Shown here: positions 1 to 8,491 of the stretch, in pieces | Position numbering within the stretch: position 1 is the first letter of the stretch | How the letters are laid out: each line of letters starts with the position of its first letter | DNA from: Dryocola sp051297175 | Lineage (GTDB): Bacteria > Pseudomonadota > Gammaproteobacteria > Enterobacterales > Enterobacteriaceae | Direction of reading: 5' to 3' | DNA: 64,000 nt | Assembly (NCBI RefSeq): GCF_051297175.1 | Contig: NZ_JBINNY010000001.1 | Span: forward strand, 4,588,001 to 4,652,000 | Program-made: the position numbers and the translations under genes | Notes under the pieces: model-generated | Seen by the model: the letters and a program-made list of their open reading frames with translations, nothing else | Told to the model about the DNA's origin: nothing | The model's database searches: none

Positions 1-345
1 ATCATTGGTGCCGCTTTCGGGAAAATAGTCTCTTCACTTGTTGCGGATATTATTATGCCGCCGCTCGGGTTGTTGATTGGTGGCGTTGATTTTAAACAAT
101 TTGCTCTTACGTTAAGACCGGCAGTCGGAGATATTCCCGCTGTGGTAATGCATTACGGCGTGTTCATTCAGAACATTTTTGATTTCCTGATCGTTGCCTT
201 TGCTATCTTTATGGCAATTAAAGTGATCAATAAGCTGAACCGTAAGAAAAAAGAAGAACCGGCGGCACCGCCTGCGCCATCTAAAGAAGAAGTTTTGCTG
301 AGTGAAATTCGCGATCTGCTTAAACAACAGAATGAAAGAATTTAA
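1..345 (+). CDS. mscL: Large-conductance mechanosensitive channel MscL (5' end cut by window)
   Basis: The reading frame is open from base 1 to TAA at 343-345 and enters the window in the middle of the first transmembrane helix (IIGAAFGKIVSSLVADIIMP). The rest holds the periplasmic loop, the second helix (FIQNIFDFLIVAFAIFMAIK) and the charged cytoplasmic helix ending EIRDLLKQQNERI. MscL is a homopentameric inner-membrane channel that opens under membrane tension and releases solutes on osmotic downshock. About 22 N-terminal codons lie outside the window. The stop codon overlaps the arfA stop codon on the other strand. Confidence 0.97.
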   Translation: MIGAAFGKIVSSLVADIIMPPLGLLIGGVDFKQFALTLRPAVGDIPAVVMHYGVFIQNIFDFLIVAFAIFMAIKVINKLNRKKKEEPAAPPAPSKEEVLLSEIRDLLKQQNERI

Positions 346-563
346 TACTGCTCGATAAAAAGTGGAAGGCCAGTGGTAAAAAAGCAGACTGCTTGTTTGC
401 CACTGGCCTCCCAGTTACCCCGTTTGCCATGTTTTACATTACGTTGATAGCTGCCTTTCCCTTTCTTGTTTTTCTCAACCCTTTGACGAAACAACGGGTC
501 GTGCAACAAAGCTTCAATAGCATTATCTTTTATAATGCCTTTCTTGTGCTGATACTGACTCAT
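342..563 (-). CDS. arfA: Alternative ribosome-rescue factor ArfA
   Basis: The 73-residue protein has the ArfA signature DNAIEALLHDPLFRQRVE followed by a basic KNKKGKGSYQR segment and GKRGNWEASGK. ArfA enters the empty A site of ribosomes stalled on non-stop mRNA and recruits release factor 2; it backs up tmRNA. In the family the full-length protein has an unstable hydrophobic C-terminus (here FFTTGLPLFIEQY), and the active form comes from mRNA cut inside the coding region. A long hairpin lies at the expected place (364-412). The gene is convergent with mscL and the two stop codons overlap by three bases. Confidence 0.95.
   Translation of the reverse strand: MSQYQHKKGIIKDNAIEALLHDPLFRQRVEKNKKGKGSYQRNVKHGKRGNWEASGKQAVCFFTTGLPLFIEQY
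364..412 (-). promoter_or_regulatory. Intragenic hairpin in arfA, probable RNase III cleavage site
   Basis: Arms at 367-376 and 400-409 are perfectly complementary over 10 bp, extended outward through one mismatch by two GC pairs and inward by a 5-bp stem (382-386/390-394). It lies within the last codons of arfA. In E. coli, RNase III cuts the equivalent hairpin, which makes arfA mRNA non-stop and puts ArfA synthesis under tmRNA control. The same structure could also stop mscL transcripts, although no U run follows on the plus strand. Confidence 0.75.
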
Positions 564-627
564 AAAAAACTCCAGTTGGTTAAAATAACGGCGAGATTTT
601 ATTCCTGTACCTTACCGTGTGCAATAA

Positions 628-1044
628 TTATTTGGTGCTGCTCGCTCCCTGCTCTAGCGCCTCCAGTATCGAACAAAAAACACTACTATGTGCGCTGCCA
701 CAGCAGGCATCATTTAATCGCTGTAGCGAGCGACGCATATGTTCCAGTTCAACAATTTTTGACTCGACTTCTTTCAAACGGCATTGGACGATACCTTTGG
801 ATTCCTGGCAGGTGTGATGCTCAGGATCGACGCGGATCGAAAGCAGCTCACGTATTGTTTCCAGCGTAAAACCAAGCTGCTTAGCATAACGAATAAATTT
901 AAGCCTTTGCAGATCCTTTTCACTGTACAAGCGAAATCCCCCCTCCGTTCGGACTTCATGATCCATCATCTGCTGCTTTTCATAGTAGCGAATGGTATCT
1001 GGAGTCACATCCGCCAGCCGGGCCAGCTCACCAATACGGTACAT
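628..1044 (-). CDS. zntR: Zn(II)-responsive MerR-family regulator ZntR
   Basis: The 138-residue protein has the MerR-type N-terminal winged helix (YRIGELARLADVTPDTIRYYE) and a dimerisation helix, then the zinc site. Ligand residues are visible: C79, and C114, C115, H119 and C124 in the C-terminal loop. ZntR activates zntA, the Zn/Cd/Pb efflux ATPase, by distorting its promoter when zinc is bound. The zntA gene is not in the window. It lies 2 bp downstream of yhdN on the same strand and is probably co-transcribed with it. Confidence 0.95.
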   Translation of the reverse strand: MYRIGELARLADVTPDTIRYYEKQQMMDHEVRTEGGFRLYSEKDLQRLKFIRYAKQLGFTLETIRELLSIRVDPEHHTCQESKGIVQCRLKEVESKIVELEHMRRSLQRLNDACCGSAHSSVFCSILEALEQGASSTK

Positions 1045-1046
1045 AC

Positions 1047-1415
1047 TTAATCCTCATCAAATTTGTGAAGCAAACTTTCTGCATATTCACCGTGCAGAAA
1101 GTCAGTATTAACTCCAGCCTGACGCAACTTGAGTTCAAGAAGAGTAAGTTTTTTACTGATTGCCTGATAGTCCGGATGCTGCTGATTAATGGACTTTAGA
1201 AGATCGCTTAATTCAATCGCATCTTTACGCTGCTGTAATTCAGGTGGCAAACAACCCGCATTCTTTAAGAGTCGATAAGACACTCGCAGTTCAGCGGGGA
1301 TGTGTGAGTCATCATCCAACTCTAGCGGCAAGCCGGAACCATGCAGGTTATCCAGGTCGCCTTTTTTCAAGGCTTCGGCAATATGAAGCTCAGCCCACTG
1401 ATCGAGTAACCACAT
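1047..1415 (-). CDS. yhdN: DUF1992 (DnaJ-related) protein YhdN
   Basis: The 122-residue protein matches the DUF1992 family: an N-terminal LLDQWAELHIAEA helix, then the conserved DNLHGSGLPLELDDDS segment and a C-terminal LTLLELKLRQAGV helix. The domain also occurs in the eukaryotic DNAJC28 group without its J domain. Its biochemical role is not established. It sits directly upstream of zntR (2-bp gap), an arrangement kept in Escherichia. Confidence 0.9.
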   Translation of the reverse strand: MWLLDQWAELHIAEALKKGDLDNLHGSGLPLELDDDSHIPAELRVSYRLLKNAGCLPPELQQRKDAIELSDLLKSINQQHPDYQAISKKLTLLELKLRQAGVNTDFLHGEYAESLLHKFDED

Positions 1416-1483
1416 AACTTATTTTGATAGAGTGAGATTAAAGAAGGATACGACGGATAGGTGCAGGAGGGAAATCACAGATA

Positions 1484-1511
1484 TAAAAAAACCGGGCAAG
1501 CCCGGTTTTTC
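1484..1511 (-). terminator. Rho-independent terminator of the alpha operon
   Basis: Arms at 1491-1496 and 1501-1506 (ACCGGG/CCCGGT) enclose a CAAG tetraloop. Read on the minus strand they are followed by a run of seven T residues. It lies 15 bases past the rplQ stop and ends the alpha operon. The T run on the plus-strand side makes it possibly bidirectional. Confidence 0.85.
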
Positions 1512-1525
1512 TACGTTACTACAGA

Positions 1526-1912
1526 TTACTCTGCAGCAGCTTCTGTTTGAGACTCGGCGCGATCAACCAGCTCGATGTAAGCCATCGGAGCATTGTCACC
1601 AGCACGGAAGCCACACTTAAGAATACGAGTGTAACCACCAGTACGGCTCGCAAAACGCGGACCCAGTTCATTAAACAGTTTTGCCACGATCTCGTTATCA
1701 CGAGTACGGGCGAATGCCAGACGACGATTAGCAACGCTATCAGTCTTGGCAAGAGTAATCAGCGGCTCAACTACGCGACGCAGCTCTTTCGCTTTAGGCA
1801 GGGTCGTCTTGATGATCTCATGACGAACCAGTGAACCTGCCATGTTGCGGAACATAGCCTGGCGATGGCTGCTGTTGCGGTTCAGTTGACGACCACTCTT
1901 ACGATGGCGCAT
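1526..1912 (-). CDS. rplQ: 50S ribosomal protein L17
   Basis: The 128-residue protein opens with MRHRKSGRQLNRNSSHRQAM, the L17 hallmark, and contains IKTTLPKAKELRRVVEPLITLAK. L17 binds 23S rRNA on the solvent side near the exit tunnel. It is the last gene of the alpha operon, 40 bp after rpoA, and is followed by a strong terminator. The acidic alanine-rich tail (QTEAAAE) is typical of enterobacteria. Confidence 0.98.
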   Translation of the reverse strand: MRHRKSGRQLNRNSSHRQAMFRNMAGSLVRHEIIKTTLPKAKELRRVVEPLITLAKTDSVANRRLAFARTRDNEIVAKLFNELGPRFASRTGGYTRILKCGFRAGDNAPMAYIELVDRAESQTEAAAE

Positions 1913-1952
1913 GACCTTATCCTTCTCAGTAAAACCTTAACCTGTGATCCGG

Positions 1953-2942
1953 TTACTCGTCAGCGATGCTTGCCGGTGGCCAGTTTTCCAGGCGCATGCC
2001 CAGAGACAGTCCACGGGAAGCCAGCACGTCTTTAATCTCAGTAAGAGATTTTTTACCAAGGTTAGGCGTTTTGAGCAGCTCAACCTCGGTACGCTGTACC
2101 AGATCACCGATATAGTGGATAGCTTCTGCCTTAAGGCAGTTAGCAGAGCGGACAGTCAATTCCAGATCGTCAACAGGGCGCAGCAAGATCGGATCGAATT
2201 CTGGTTTCTCTTCTTTCACTTCCGGCTGACGTACATCACGTAAGTCAACGAAAGCTTCAAGTTGTTCAGCCAGAATGGTTGCCGCACGACGAATCGCCTC
2301 TTCAGGATCGATTGTGCCGTTGGTTTCCATTTCGATGACCAGCTTGTCCAGGTCGGTACGCTGCTCAACACGAGCTGCTTCAACATTGTAGGCAATACGC
2401 TCTACAGGGCTGTAGCAGGCGTCGACCAGCAGACGGCCGATTGGGCGCTCATCTTCTTCCGAATGAATTCGGGCAGAGGCCGGCACATAACCGCGACCGC
2501 GCTGAACTTTGATACGCATACTAATAGATGCGTTCTCATCGGTCAGGTGGCAGATCACATGCTGCGGCTTGACGATTTCGACATCACCATCATGGGTGAT
2601 ATCGGCTGCAGTCACAGGGCCAATGCCAGATTTATTCAGGGTAAGAATAACTTCATCTTTACCTTGAACTCTCACCGCCAGCCCTTTCAGGTTGAGCAGG
2701 ATCTCCAGGATATCTTCCTGAACGCCTTCTTTGGTGCTGTACTCATGTAGTACACCATCAATCTCAACCTCAGTCACCGCGCAACCCGGCATAGACGAAA
2801 GCAGAATACGGCGCAGTGCGTTACCAAGAGTATGGCCAAAGCCACGCTCTAAAGGCTCAAGGGTCACCTTGGCGTGCGTCGAACTCACTTGCTCGATATC
2901 TACCAGGCGCGGTTTTAGAAACTCTGTCACAGAACCCTGCAT
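1953..2942 (-). CDS. rpoA: RNA polymerase alpha subunit
   Basis: The length (329 residues) is exactly the enterobacterial one. The N-terminal domain (about 1-235) dimerises and binds beta and beta-prime; it includes [26 protein letters not shown]. After a flexible linker ([14 protein letters not shown]) the C-terminal domain (about 250-329) carries the helix-hairpin-helix surface ([31 protein letters not shown]) that touches UP elements and activators such as CRP, also encoded in this window. It sits 25 bp after rpsD in the alpha operon. Confidence 0.99.
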
Positions 2943-2967
2943 TGTGTCCTCTCTTTGGTACTAAGCT

Positions 2968-3588
2968 TTACTTGGAGTAAAGCTCGACGATCAGGTGTTC
3001 GTTAATGTCCGCGGACAGATCAGTACGCTCAGGCTTACGCTTGAACACACCTTCCATCTTAGCAGCATCAACTTCCAGCCAGGTTGGCTTTTCACGCTGT
3101 TCAGCCAGCTCCAGAGCGGCCTTCACGCGAGATTGCTTTTTGGCTTTCTCACGGATGCTGACTACGTCATTCGGAGTTACCTGATAAGAAGCGATGTTAA
3201 CAACGCGACCGTTTACCATAACTGACTTGTGGCTAACCAGCTGACGTGCTTCTGCACGAGTAGCGCCAAAGCCCATACGATAAACAACGTTGTCCAGACG
3301 ACCTTCCAGCAGAGCCAACAGGTTTTCACCGGTGTTGCCTTTCAGACGAGCTGCTTCTTTATAGTAGTTACGGAACTGACGCTCCAGCACACCGTAGATA
3401 CGGCGAACTTTTTGCTTTTCACGCAACTGCACACCATAGTCAGACAGACGCGGTTTACGCGCACCGTGCTGGCCAGGAGCTTGTTCAATTTTACACTTGG
3501 TATCGATCGCGCGAACGCCAGACTTAAGGAATAAGTCGGTGCCCTCACGACGGCTCAGCTTGAGCTTAGGACCCAAATATCTTGCCAT
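2968..3588 (-). CDS. rpsD: 30S ribosomal protein S4
   Basis: The 206-residue protein begins MARYLGPKLKLSRREGTDLF and contains an S4 RNA-binding domain (about 96-156, RLDNVVYRMGFG then QLVSHKSVMVNGRVV). S4 starts 30S assembly by binding the five-way junction of 16S rRNA. In E. coli it is also the translational repressor of the alpha operon through a pseudoknot at the rpsM start. A matching leader is present at 4385-4470. Confidence 0.99.
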   Translation of the reverse strand: MARYLGPKLKLSRREGTDLFLKSGVRAIDTKCKIEQAPGQHGARKPRLSDYGVQLREKQKVRRIYGVLERQFRNYYKEAARLKGNTGENLLALLEGRLDNVVYRMGFGATRAEARQLVSHKSVMVNGRVVNIASYQVTPNDVVSIREKAKKQSRVKAALELAEQREKPTWLEVDAAKMEGVFKRKPERTDLSADINEHLIVELYSK

Positions 3589-3621
3589 TTTCTTTCTCCA
3601 ACAAACCTAAAAAAACGGGCG

Positions 3622-4011
3622 TTATACGCGGCGTTTTTTCGGCGGACGACAACCGTTGTGAGGGATCGGAGTCACATCAGTAATATTAGTGATGCGGAAA
3701 CCAGCGGCGTTCAGAGCACGAATAGTAGATTCGCGACCTGGACCCGGTCCCTTAACCATAACTTCCAGGTTCTTGATACCGTATTCTTTCACGGCTTCTG
3801 CGCAACGCTCTGCTGCAACCTGAGCTGCGAACGGAGTTGATTTGCGAGAACCACGGAAACCGGAACCACCGGCAGTTGCCCAACCCAAAGCGTTACCCTG
3901 ACGATCAGTAATAGTAACGATTGTGTTGTTGAAAGAAGCATGGACATGAGCCACGCCGTCAGAGACTTGTTTTCTTACACGCTTACGTGCACGAACTGGT
4001 GCCTTTGCCAT
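3622..4011 (-). CDS. rpsK: 30S ribosomal protein S11
   Basis: The 129-residue protein shows the S11 core HVHASFNNTIVTITDRQGN, GGSGFRGSRKSTPFAAQ and the basic C-terminus GCRPPKKRRV. S11 lies on the 30S platform near the E site and helps form the mRNA exit path. It is second in the alpha operon, 16 bp after rpsM and 33 bp before rpsD. Confidence 0.99.
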   Translation of the reverse strand: MAKAPVRARKRVRKQVSDGVAHVHASFNNTIVTITDRQGNALGWATAGGSGFRGSRKSTPFAAQVAAERCAEAVKEYGIKNLEVMVKGPGPGRESTIRALNAAGFRITNITDVTPIPHNGCRPPKKRRV

Positions 4012-4027
4012 TATTCAATCACCCCGA

Positions 4028-4384
4028 TTATTTCTTGATCGGTTTGCGCGGACCCTTACGGGTACGGGCGTTGGTCTTGGTACGCTGACCGCGTACTGGA
4101 AGACCACGACGATGACGCAAACCGCGATAGCAACCAAGGTCCATCAGACGCTTGATGCTCATGCTCACTTCACGGCGCAGATCACCTTCAACGACAAATT
4201 TGGCAACTTCGTCACGCAGCGTGTCGATTTGTTCTTCAGACAGCTCACTGATCTTAACATCTTCAGCGATACCCGCAGAGGCACAGATGGCCTTGGAGCG
4301 AGTCTTGCCGACACCGTAAATCGAAGTCAATGCGATTACGGCATGTTTCTGATCAGGAATGTTAATGCCTGCTATACGGGCCAC
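4028..4384 (-). CDS. rpsM: 30S ribosomal protein S13
   Basis: The 118-residue protein reads ARIAGINIPDQKHAVIALTS and ends in the lysine/arginine-rich tail KTNARTRKGPRKPIKK, which reaches the P-site tRNA. S13 forms bridges B1a/B1b to the 50S subunit. The start is GTG, preceded by AGGAGTGCATA; the same unusual start is used in E. coli, where S4 controls it. It is the first gene of the alpha operon. Confidence 0.98.
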   Translation of the reverse strand: MARIAGINIPDQKHAVIALTSIYGVGKTRSKAICASAGIAEDVKISELSEEQIDTLRDEVAKFVVEGDLRREVSMSIKRLMDLGCYRGLRHRRGLPVRGQRTKTNARTRKGPRKPIKK

Positions 4385-4470
4385 TATGCACTCCTACTAT
4401 TTTGATTATGCGCTCCATACCGAAAAGCCCGTTTTCAGGATACTCAAATGGAAACGCATAGACATACAAA
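4385..4470 (-). promoter_or_regulatory. S4-repressed leader of the alpha operon
   Basis: The minus-strand leader just upstream of the rpsM GTG retains the segments that form the S4-binding pseudoknot in E. coli: GAGTATCCTGAAAACGGGCT, a purine-rich block and AATAGTAGGAGTGCATAGTG. In the model system S4 traps the ribosome here. The fold itself is inferred from similarity. Confidence 0.65.
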
Positions 4471-4483
4471 AGATTGGCTGGCT

Positions 4484-4512
4484 AATCTAGCCAGCTCAAC
4501 CCAACTTTGCAA
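4484..4512 (-). promoter_or_regulatory. Alpha operon promoter
   Basis: On the minus strand a -35 box TTGCAA (4507-4512) and a -10 box TAGATT (4484-4489) are separated by 17 bp. It lies in the 146-bp gap between rpmJ and rpsM and would start transcripts about 90 bases upstream of rpsM, just ahead of the S4 leader. Confidence 0.7.
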
Positions 4513-4530
4513 GAAAAATATGCGAGATAA

Positions 4531-4677
<147 letters not shown>

Positions 4678-6009
4678 TTAACGGCCGTAGCCTTTCAGGT
4701 TCGCTTTCTTCAATGCAGACTCGTACTGACTTGACATCATTAGAGTTTGCACTTGAGCCATAAAGTCCATGATGACAACGACGACAATAAGCAGTGAGGT
4801 CCCACCGAAGTAGAACGGCACTTTCATCGCATCACGCATGAACTCCGGGATTAGGCAGATAAAGGTAATGTAAAGCGCACCAACCAAAGTCAGGCGGGTC
4901 ATTACTTTATCAATATACTTCGCCGTTTGTTCTCCCGGACGAATTCCTGGTACAAATGCACCGGACTTCTTCAGGTTATCTGCTGTTTCACGCGGGTTGA
5001 AAACCAACGCCGTATAGAAGAAACAGAAGAAGATGATTGCAGACGCATAGAGTAACACATAAAGCGGTTGCCCAGGCTGCAAATACAGCGAAATTGTTGT
5101 CAGCCAGTTCCAACCGGTACCGCCCCCGAACCAAGACGCAATGGTCGCAGGGAACAGAATAATACTGGAAGCAAAGATCGCCGGGATAACCCCTGCCATG
5201 TTCACTTTCAGCGGTAAATGCGTGCTCTGCGCAGCATAGACACGACGACCCTGTTGACGTTTTGCGTAGTTAACCACAATGCGGCGCTGGCCACGCTCAA
5301 CAAAAACAACGAAGAAGGTCACTGCGAATACTAATACTGCAACCAACAGCAACAGGAGGAAGTGCAGGTCGCCTTGCCGCGCTTGCTCGATGGTATGGCC
5401 AATGGCCGGCGGTAAACCCGCAACGATACCAGCGAAGATTATGATTGAAATACCGTTGCCGATACCACGTTCAGTAATCTGTTCGCCAAGCCACATCAGG
5501 AACATAGTCCCAGTGACTAGACTCACAACAGCGGTGAAATAGAATGCAAAGCTTGGGTTTAACACCAAGCCTTGCATACCAGGCATATTCGGTAAACCGG
5601 TAGCAATACCGATTGATTGGAATATTGCCAACACCAGAGTGCCGTAACGAGTGTACTGGCTGATCTTACGACGACCAGACTCCCCTTCTTTCTTCAACTC
5701 TGCTAACGCTGGATGAACCACCGTCAGCAGTTGGATAATAATCGATGCCGAAATATACGGCATGATACCCAATGCAAAGATTGAAGCACGGCTGAGGGCA
5801 CCACCAGAGAACATGTTAAACATTTCAATGATAGTGCCTCGCTGTTGTTCAAGCAGTTTGGCAAGTACAGCGGCATCAATACCAGGGATCGGAATAAAAG
5901 AGCCAATGCGGAACACAATCAGCGCACCGATAACAAACATCAGTCTGCGTTTCAGCTCGCCAAGCCCACCTTTAGCACTTTGAAAATCTAATCCCGGTTG
6001 CTTTGCCAT
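4678..6009 (-). CDS. secY: Protein translocase channel subunit SecY
   Basis: The 443-residue protein has ten predicted membrane helices. The plug and first helix regions are visible (RLMFVIGALIVFRIGSFIPI, EMFNMFSGGALSRASIFALG), and the cytosolic loop contains KRQQGRRVYAAQSTHLPLKV for SecA/ribosome binding. SecY with SecE and SecG forms the inner-membrane channel for unfolded precursors, including the FkpA, PpiA and GspD precursors encoded here. It lies 7 bp after rplO in the spc operon. Confidence 0.99.
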   Translation of the reverse strand: MAKQPGLDFQSAKGGLGELKRRLMFVIGALIVFRIGSFIPIPGIDAAVLAKLLEQQRGTIIEMFNMFSGGALSRASIFALGIMPYISASIIIQLLTVVHPALAELKKEGESGRRKISQYTRYGTLVLAIFQSIGIATGLPNMPGMQGLVLNPSFAFYFTAVVSLVTGTMFLMWLGEQITERGIGNGISIIIFAGIVAGLPPAIGHTIEQARQGDLHFLLLLLVAVLVFAVTFFVVFVERGQRRIVVNYAKRQQGRRVYAAQSTHLPLKVNMAGVIPAIFASSIILFPATIASWFGGGTGWNWLTTISLYLQPGQPLYVLLYASAIIFFCFFYTALVFNPRETADNLKKSGAFVPGIRPGEQTAKYIDKVMTRLTLVGALYITFICLIPEFMRDAMKVPFYFGGTSLLIVVVVIMDFMAQVQTLMMSSQYESALKKANLKGYGR

Positions 6010-6016
6010 CTGCTAC

Positions 6017-6451
6017 TTATTCCTCGATTTTACCGCCAGCAGCTTCGATAGCAGCACGAGCGCCTTTGGTGACACGCAGGCCGCTAACAGTTACCGGACG
6101 AGAAACCTCGCCAGACAGGATCACTTTCGCGAACTCAATCTGAATACCGATAATGTTTGCTGCTTTCAGCGTGTTCAGGTCAACTACGTCGCCTTCAACT
6201 TTCGCCAGATCAGACAGACGAATCTCTGCAGTGATCATTGCTTTGCGAGAGGTGAAACCGAATTTCGGCAGACGACGGTACAACGGCATCTGACCACCTT
6301 CGAACCCACGACGTACGCCACCGCCAGAACGAGAGTTCTGACCTTTGTGACCACGACCGCCGGTTTTGCCGAGGCCAGAACCGATACCACGACCCAGACG
6401 CTTGGAAGCGTGCTTAGACCCTTCGGCCGGAGACAGAGTATTTAAACGCAT
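6017..6451 (-). CDS. rplO: 50S ribosomal protein L15
   Basis: The 144-residue protein has the extended glycine/arginine-rich N-terminus (RGIGSGLGKTGGRGHKGQ) that threads into 23S rRNA and a globular C-terminal domain ending VTKGARAAIEAAGGKIEE. It is placed 3 bp after rpmD and 7 bp before secY in the spc operon. Confidence 0.99.
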   Translation of the reverse strand: MRLNTLSPAEGSKHASKRLGRGIGSGLGKTGGRGHKGQNSRSGGGVRRGFEGGQMPLYRRLPKFGFTSRKAMITAEIRLSDLAKVEGDVVDLNTLKAANIIGIQIEFAKVILSGEVSRPVTVSGLRVTKGARAAIEAAGGKIEE

Positions 6452-6454
6452 CTC

Positions 6455-6634
6455 TTACTCCTCAACTTTAACCATGTAGGAAACCGCGTTGACCATACCA
6501 CGTACAGCAGGAGTATCCTCGCGCTCTACGGTGTGGCCAATACGACGCAGACCCAGGCCAAGCAGCGTTGCCTTATGCTTAGGCAGACGGCCGATCGCAC
6601 TGCGGGTTTGTGTAATTTTAATAGTCTTTGCCAT
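6455..6634 (-). CDS. rpmD: 50S ribosomal protein L30
   Basis: The 59-residue protein starts MAKTIKITQTRSAIGRLPKH, the family sequence. An in-frame ATG two codons upstream (6640) would overlap the spacer to rpsE and add residues not found in the family, so the start at 6634 is preferred. L30 is a small 23S rRNA-binding protein. Confidence 0.97.
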   Translation of the reverse strand: MAKTIKITQTRSAIGRLPKHKATLLGLGLRRIGHTVEREDTPAVRGMVNAVSYMVKVEE

Positions 6635-6640
6635 GGTCAA

Positions 6641-7141
6641 TTACCCCAGAATTTCTTCAACGGATTTACCACGCTTGGCAGCGACCATTTCCGGAGATTT
6701 CATATTCGCCAGGCCATCAATAGTTGCACGAACCACGTTGATCGGGTTGGTGGAACCATATGCTTTAGCCAGAACGTTATGAACTCCAGCGACTTCCAGA
6801 ACGGCGCGCATTGCACCACCGGCGATGATACCGGTACCTTCGGAAGCCGGCTGCATGAACACACGAGAACCTGTGTGCACACCTTTAACAGGGTGCTGCA
6901 GGGTGCCGTGGTTCAGCGCGACGTTAATCATGTTGCGACGGGCTTTTTCCATCGCTTTCTGGATCGCTGCTGGAACTTCACGCGCTTTACCGTAACCAAA
7001 ACCAATGCGACCGTTACCATCACCTACCACTGTCAGAGCAGTGAAGGAGAAAATACGACCACCTTTAACGGTTTTAGATACGCGATTTACCGCGATCAGC
7101 TTTTCCTGCAGTTCGCCAGCTTGTTTTTCGATGTGAGCCAT
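6641..7141 (-). CDS. rpsE: 30S ribosomal protein S5
   Basis: The 166-residue protein has the dsRNA-binding-like N-terminal domain with the loop KTVKGGRIFSFTALTVVGDG and the C-terminal GTGIIAGGAMRAVLEVAGV segment. S5 sits at the mRNA entrance with S3 and S4 and affects decoding accuracy. No substitution or gap is apparent in the loop known for spectinomycin resistance. It lies 14 bp after rplR. Confidence 0.99.
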   Translation of the reverse strand: MAHIEKQAGELQEKLIAVNRVSKTVKGGRIFSFTALTVVGDGNGRIGFGYGKAREVPAAIQKAMEKARRNMINVALNHGTLQHPVKGVHTGSRVFMQPASEGTGIIAGGAMRAVLEVAGVHNVLAKAYGSTNPINVVRATIDGLANMKSPEMVAAKRGKSVEEILG

Positions 7142-7155
7142 CTTACACCTCTACC

Positions 7156-7509
7156 TTAGAACTGAAGGCCAGCATCACGGGCAGCATCTGCCAGTGCCTG
7201 GACACGACCATGATATTGGAAACCAGCACGGTCAAAAGCAACTACAGTGATGCCTTTTTCCAGCGCGCGCTCTGCAACAGCTTTACCCACAGCTGCAGCG
7301 GCGTCTTTGTTTCCAGTGTACTTCAGTTGCTCAGCGATAGCTTTCTCTACAGTAGATGCAGCTACCAGGACTTCTGAACCGTTCGGTGCGATAACCTGTG
7401 CGTAAATGTGACGCGGGGTACGATGTACCACCAGACGAGTCGCACCCAGTTCTTTAAGCTTGTGACGTGCGCGGGTCGCACGACGGATACGAGCAGATTT
7501 CTTATCCAT
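7156..7509 (-). CDS. rplR: 50S ribosomal protein L18
   Basis: The 117-residue protein begins MDKKSARIRRATRARHKLKE and ends QALADAARDAGLQF, full family length. L18 binds 5S rRNA together with L5 and L25 and anchors it in the central protuberance. It is in the spc operon, 9 bp after rplF. Confidence 0.99.
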   Translation of the reverse strand: MDKKSARIRRATRARHKLKELGATRLVVHRTPRHIYAQVIAPNGSEVLVAASTVEKAIAEQLKYTGNKDAAAAVGKAVAERALEKGITVVAFDRAGFQYHGRVQALADAARDAGLQF

Positions 7510-7518
7510 AGTGTTACC

Positions 7519-8052
7519 TTACTTCTTCTTAGCCTCTTTGGTACGCACGACTTCGTCGGCGTAACGAACACCCTTGCCTTTATATGGCTCAGGACGACGG
7601 TAGGCACGCAGGTCAGCAGCTACTTGGCCGATCATCTGTTTATCAGCGCCTTTCAGCACGATTTCAGTTTGAGTCGGACATTCAGCAGTGATACCCGCCG
7701 GCAGCTGATGCTCAACAGGATGAGAGAAGCCCAGGGCTAAATTCACCACATCGCCTTTAACTGCTGCACGATAACCTACACCAACCAGCTGCAGCTTCTT
7801 AGTGAAGCCTTCGGTAACACCGACAACCATTGCATTCAACAACGCACGAGTGGTACCCGCTTGGGCCCACGCGTTTGCAAAGCCTTCGCGTGGAGCGAAA
7901 GTCAGAGCATTTTCAGCGTGTTTAACTTCAACAGCATCGTTGATAGTACGAGTCAGCTCGCCGTTCTTACCTTTGATCGAAATAACCTGACCGTTGAGTT
8001 TTACCTCTACGCCAGCAGGAATAACGACCGGTGCTTTAGCAACACGAGACAT
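7519..8052 (-). CDS. rplF: 50S ribosomal protein L6
   Basis: The 177-residue protein begins MSRVAKAPVVIPAGVEVKLN and has the conserved C-terminal EPYKGKGVRYADEVVRTKEAKKK. L6 consists of two similar beta-sheet domains, binds helix 97 of 23S rRNA near the sarcin-ricin loop, and contributes to the factor-binding site. It follows rpsH by 13 bp. Confidence 0.99.
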   Translation of the reverse strand: MSRVAKAPVVIPAGVEVKLNGQVISIKGKNGELTRTINDAVEVKHAENALTFAPREGFANAWAQAGTTRALLNAMVVGVTEGFTKKLQLVGVGYRAAVKGDVVNLALGFSHPVEHQLPAGITAECPTQTEIVLKGADKQMIGQVAADLRAYRRPEPYKGKGVRYADEVVRTKEAKKK

Positions 8053-8065
8053 TTTATTCCTCCAA

Positions 8066-8458
8066 TTAGGCTACGTAGCAGATAATTTCGCCACCAAGAC
8101 CAGCTTGGCGCGCTGCACGATCAGTCATAACACCTTTAGAGGTAGAAACGACAGCAATACCCATACCGGCCATAACTTTAGGCAGCTCATCTTTTTTCTT
8201 ATAGATGCGCAGACCTGGGCGGCTGACTCGCTGAATGCTCTCTACCACAGCCTTGCCCTGGAAATACTTAAGAGTAAGTTCCAGTTCAGGCTTAGTGTCG
8301 CCTTCAATTTTAAAATCTTCGATATAGCCTTCTTCTTTCAGCACGTTGGCAATTGCCAATTTCAGCTTGGAGGAAGGCATGGTGACCGCAACTTTATTCG
8401 CGGCTTGACCGTTACGGATACGGGTCAGCATATCCGCGATCGGATCTTGCATGCTCAT
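8066..8458 (-). CDS. rpsH: 30S ribosomal protein S8
   Basis: The 130-residue protein begins MSMQDPIADMLTRIRNGQAA and has the RNA-contacting C-terminal block VVSTSKGVMTDRAARQAGLG. S8 binds helix 21 of 16S rRNA and, in E. coli, represses translation of the spc operon from the start of rplE; a matching hairpin is present here at 9309-9360. Confidence 0.99.
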   Translation of the reverse strand: MSMQDPIADMLTRIRNGQAANKVAVTMPSSKLKLAIANVLKEEGYIEDFKIEGDTKPELELTLKYFQGKAVVESIQRVSRPGLRIYKKKDELPKVMAGMGIAVVSTSKGVMTDRAARQAGLGGEIICYVA

Positions 8459-8491
8459 CTGTCTTTACTCCCGTGATTCAATTGGTGACAA

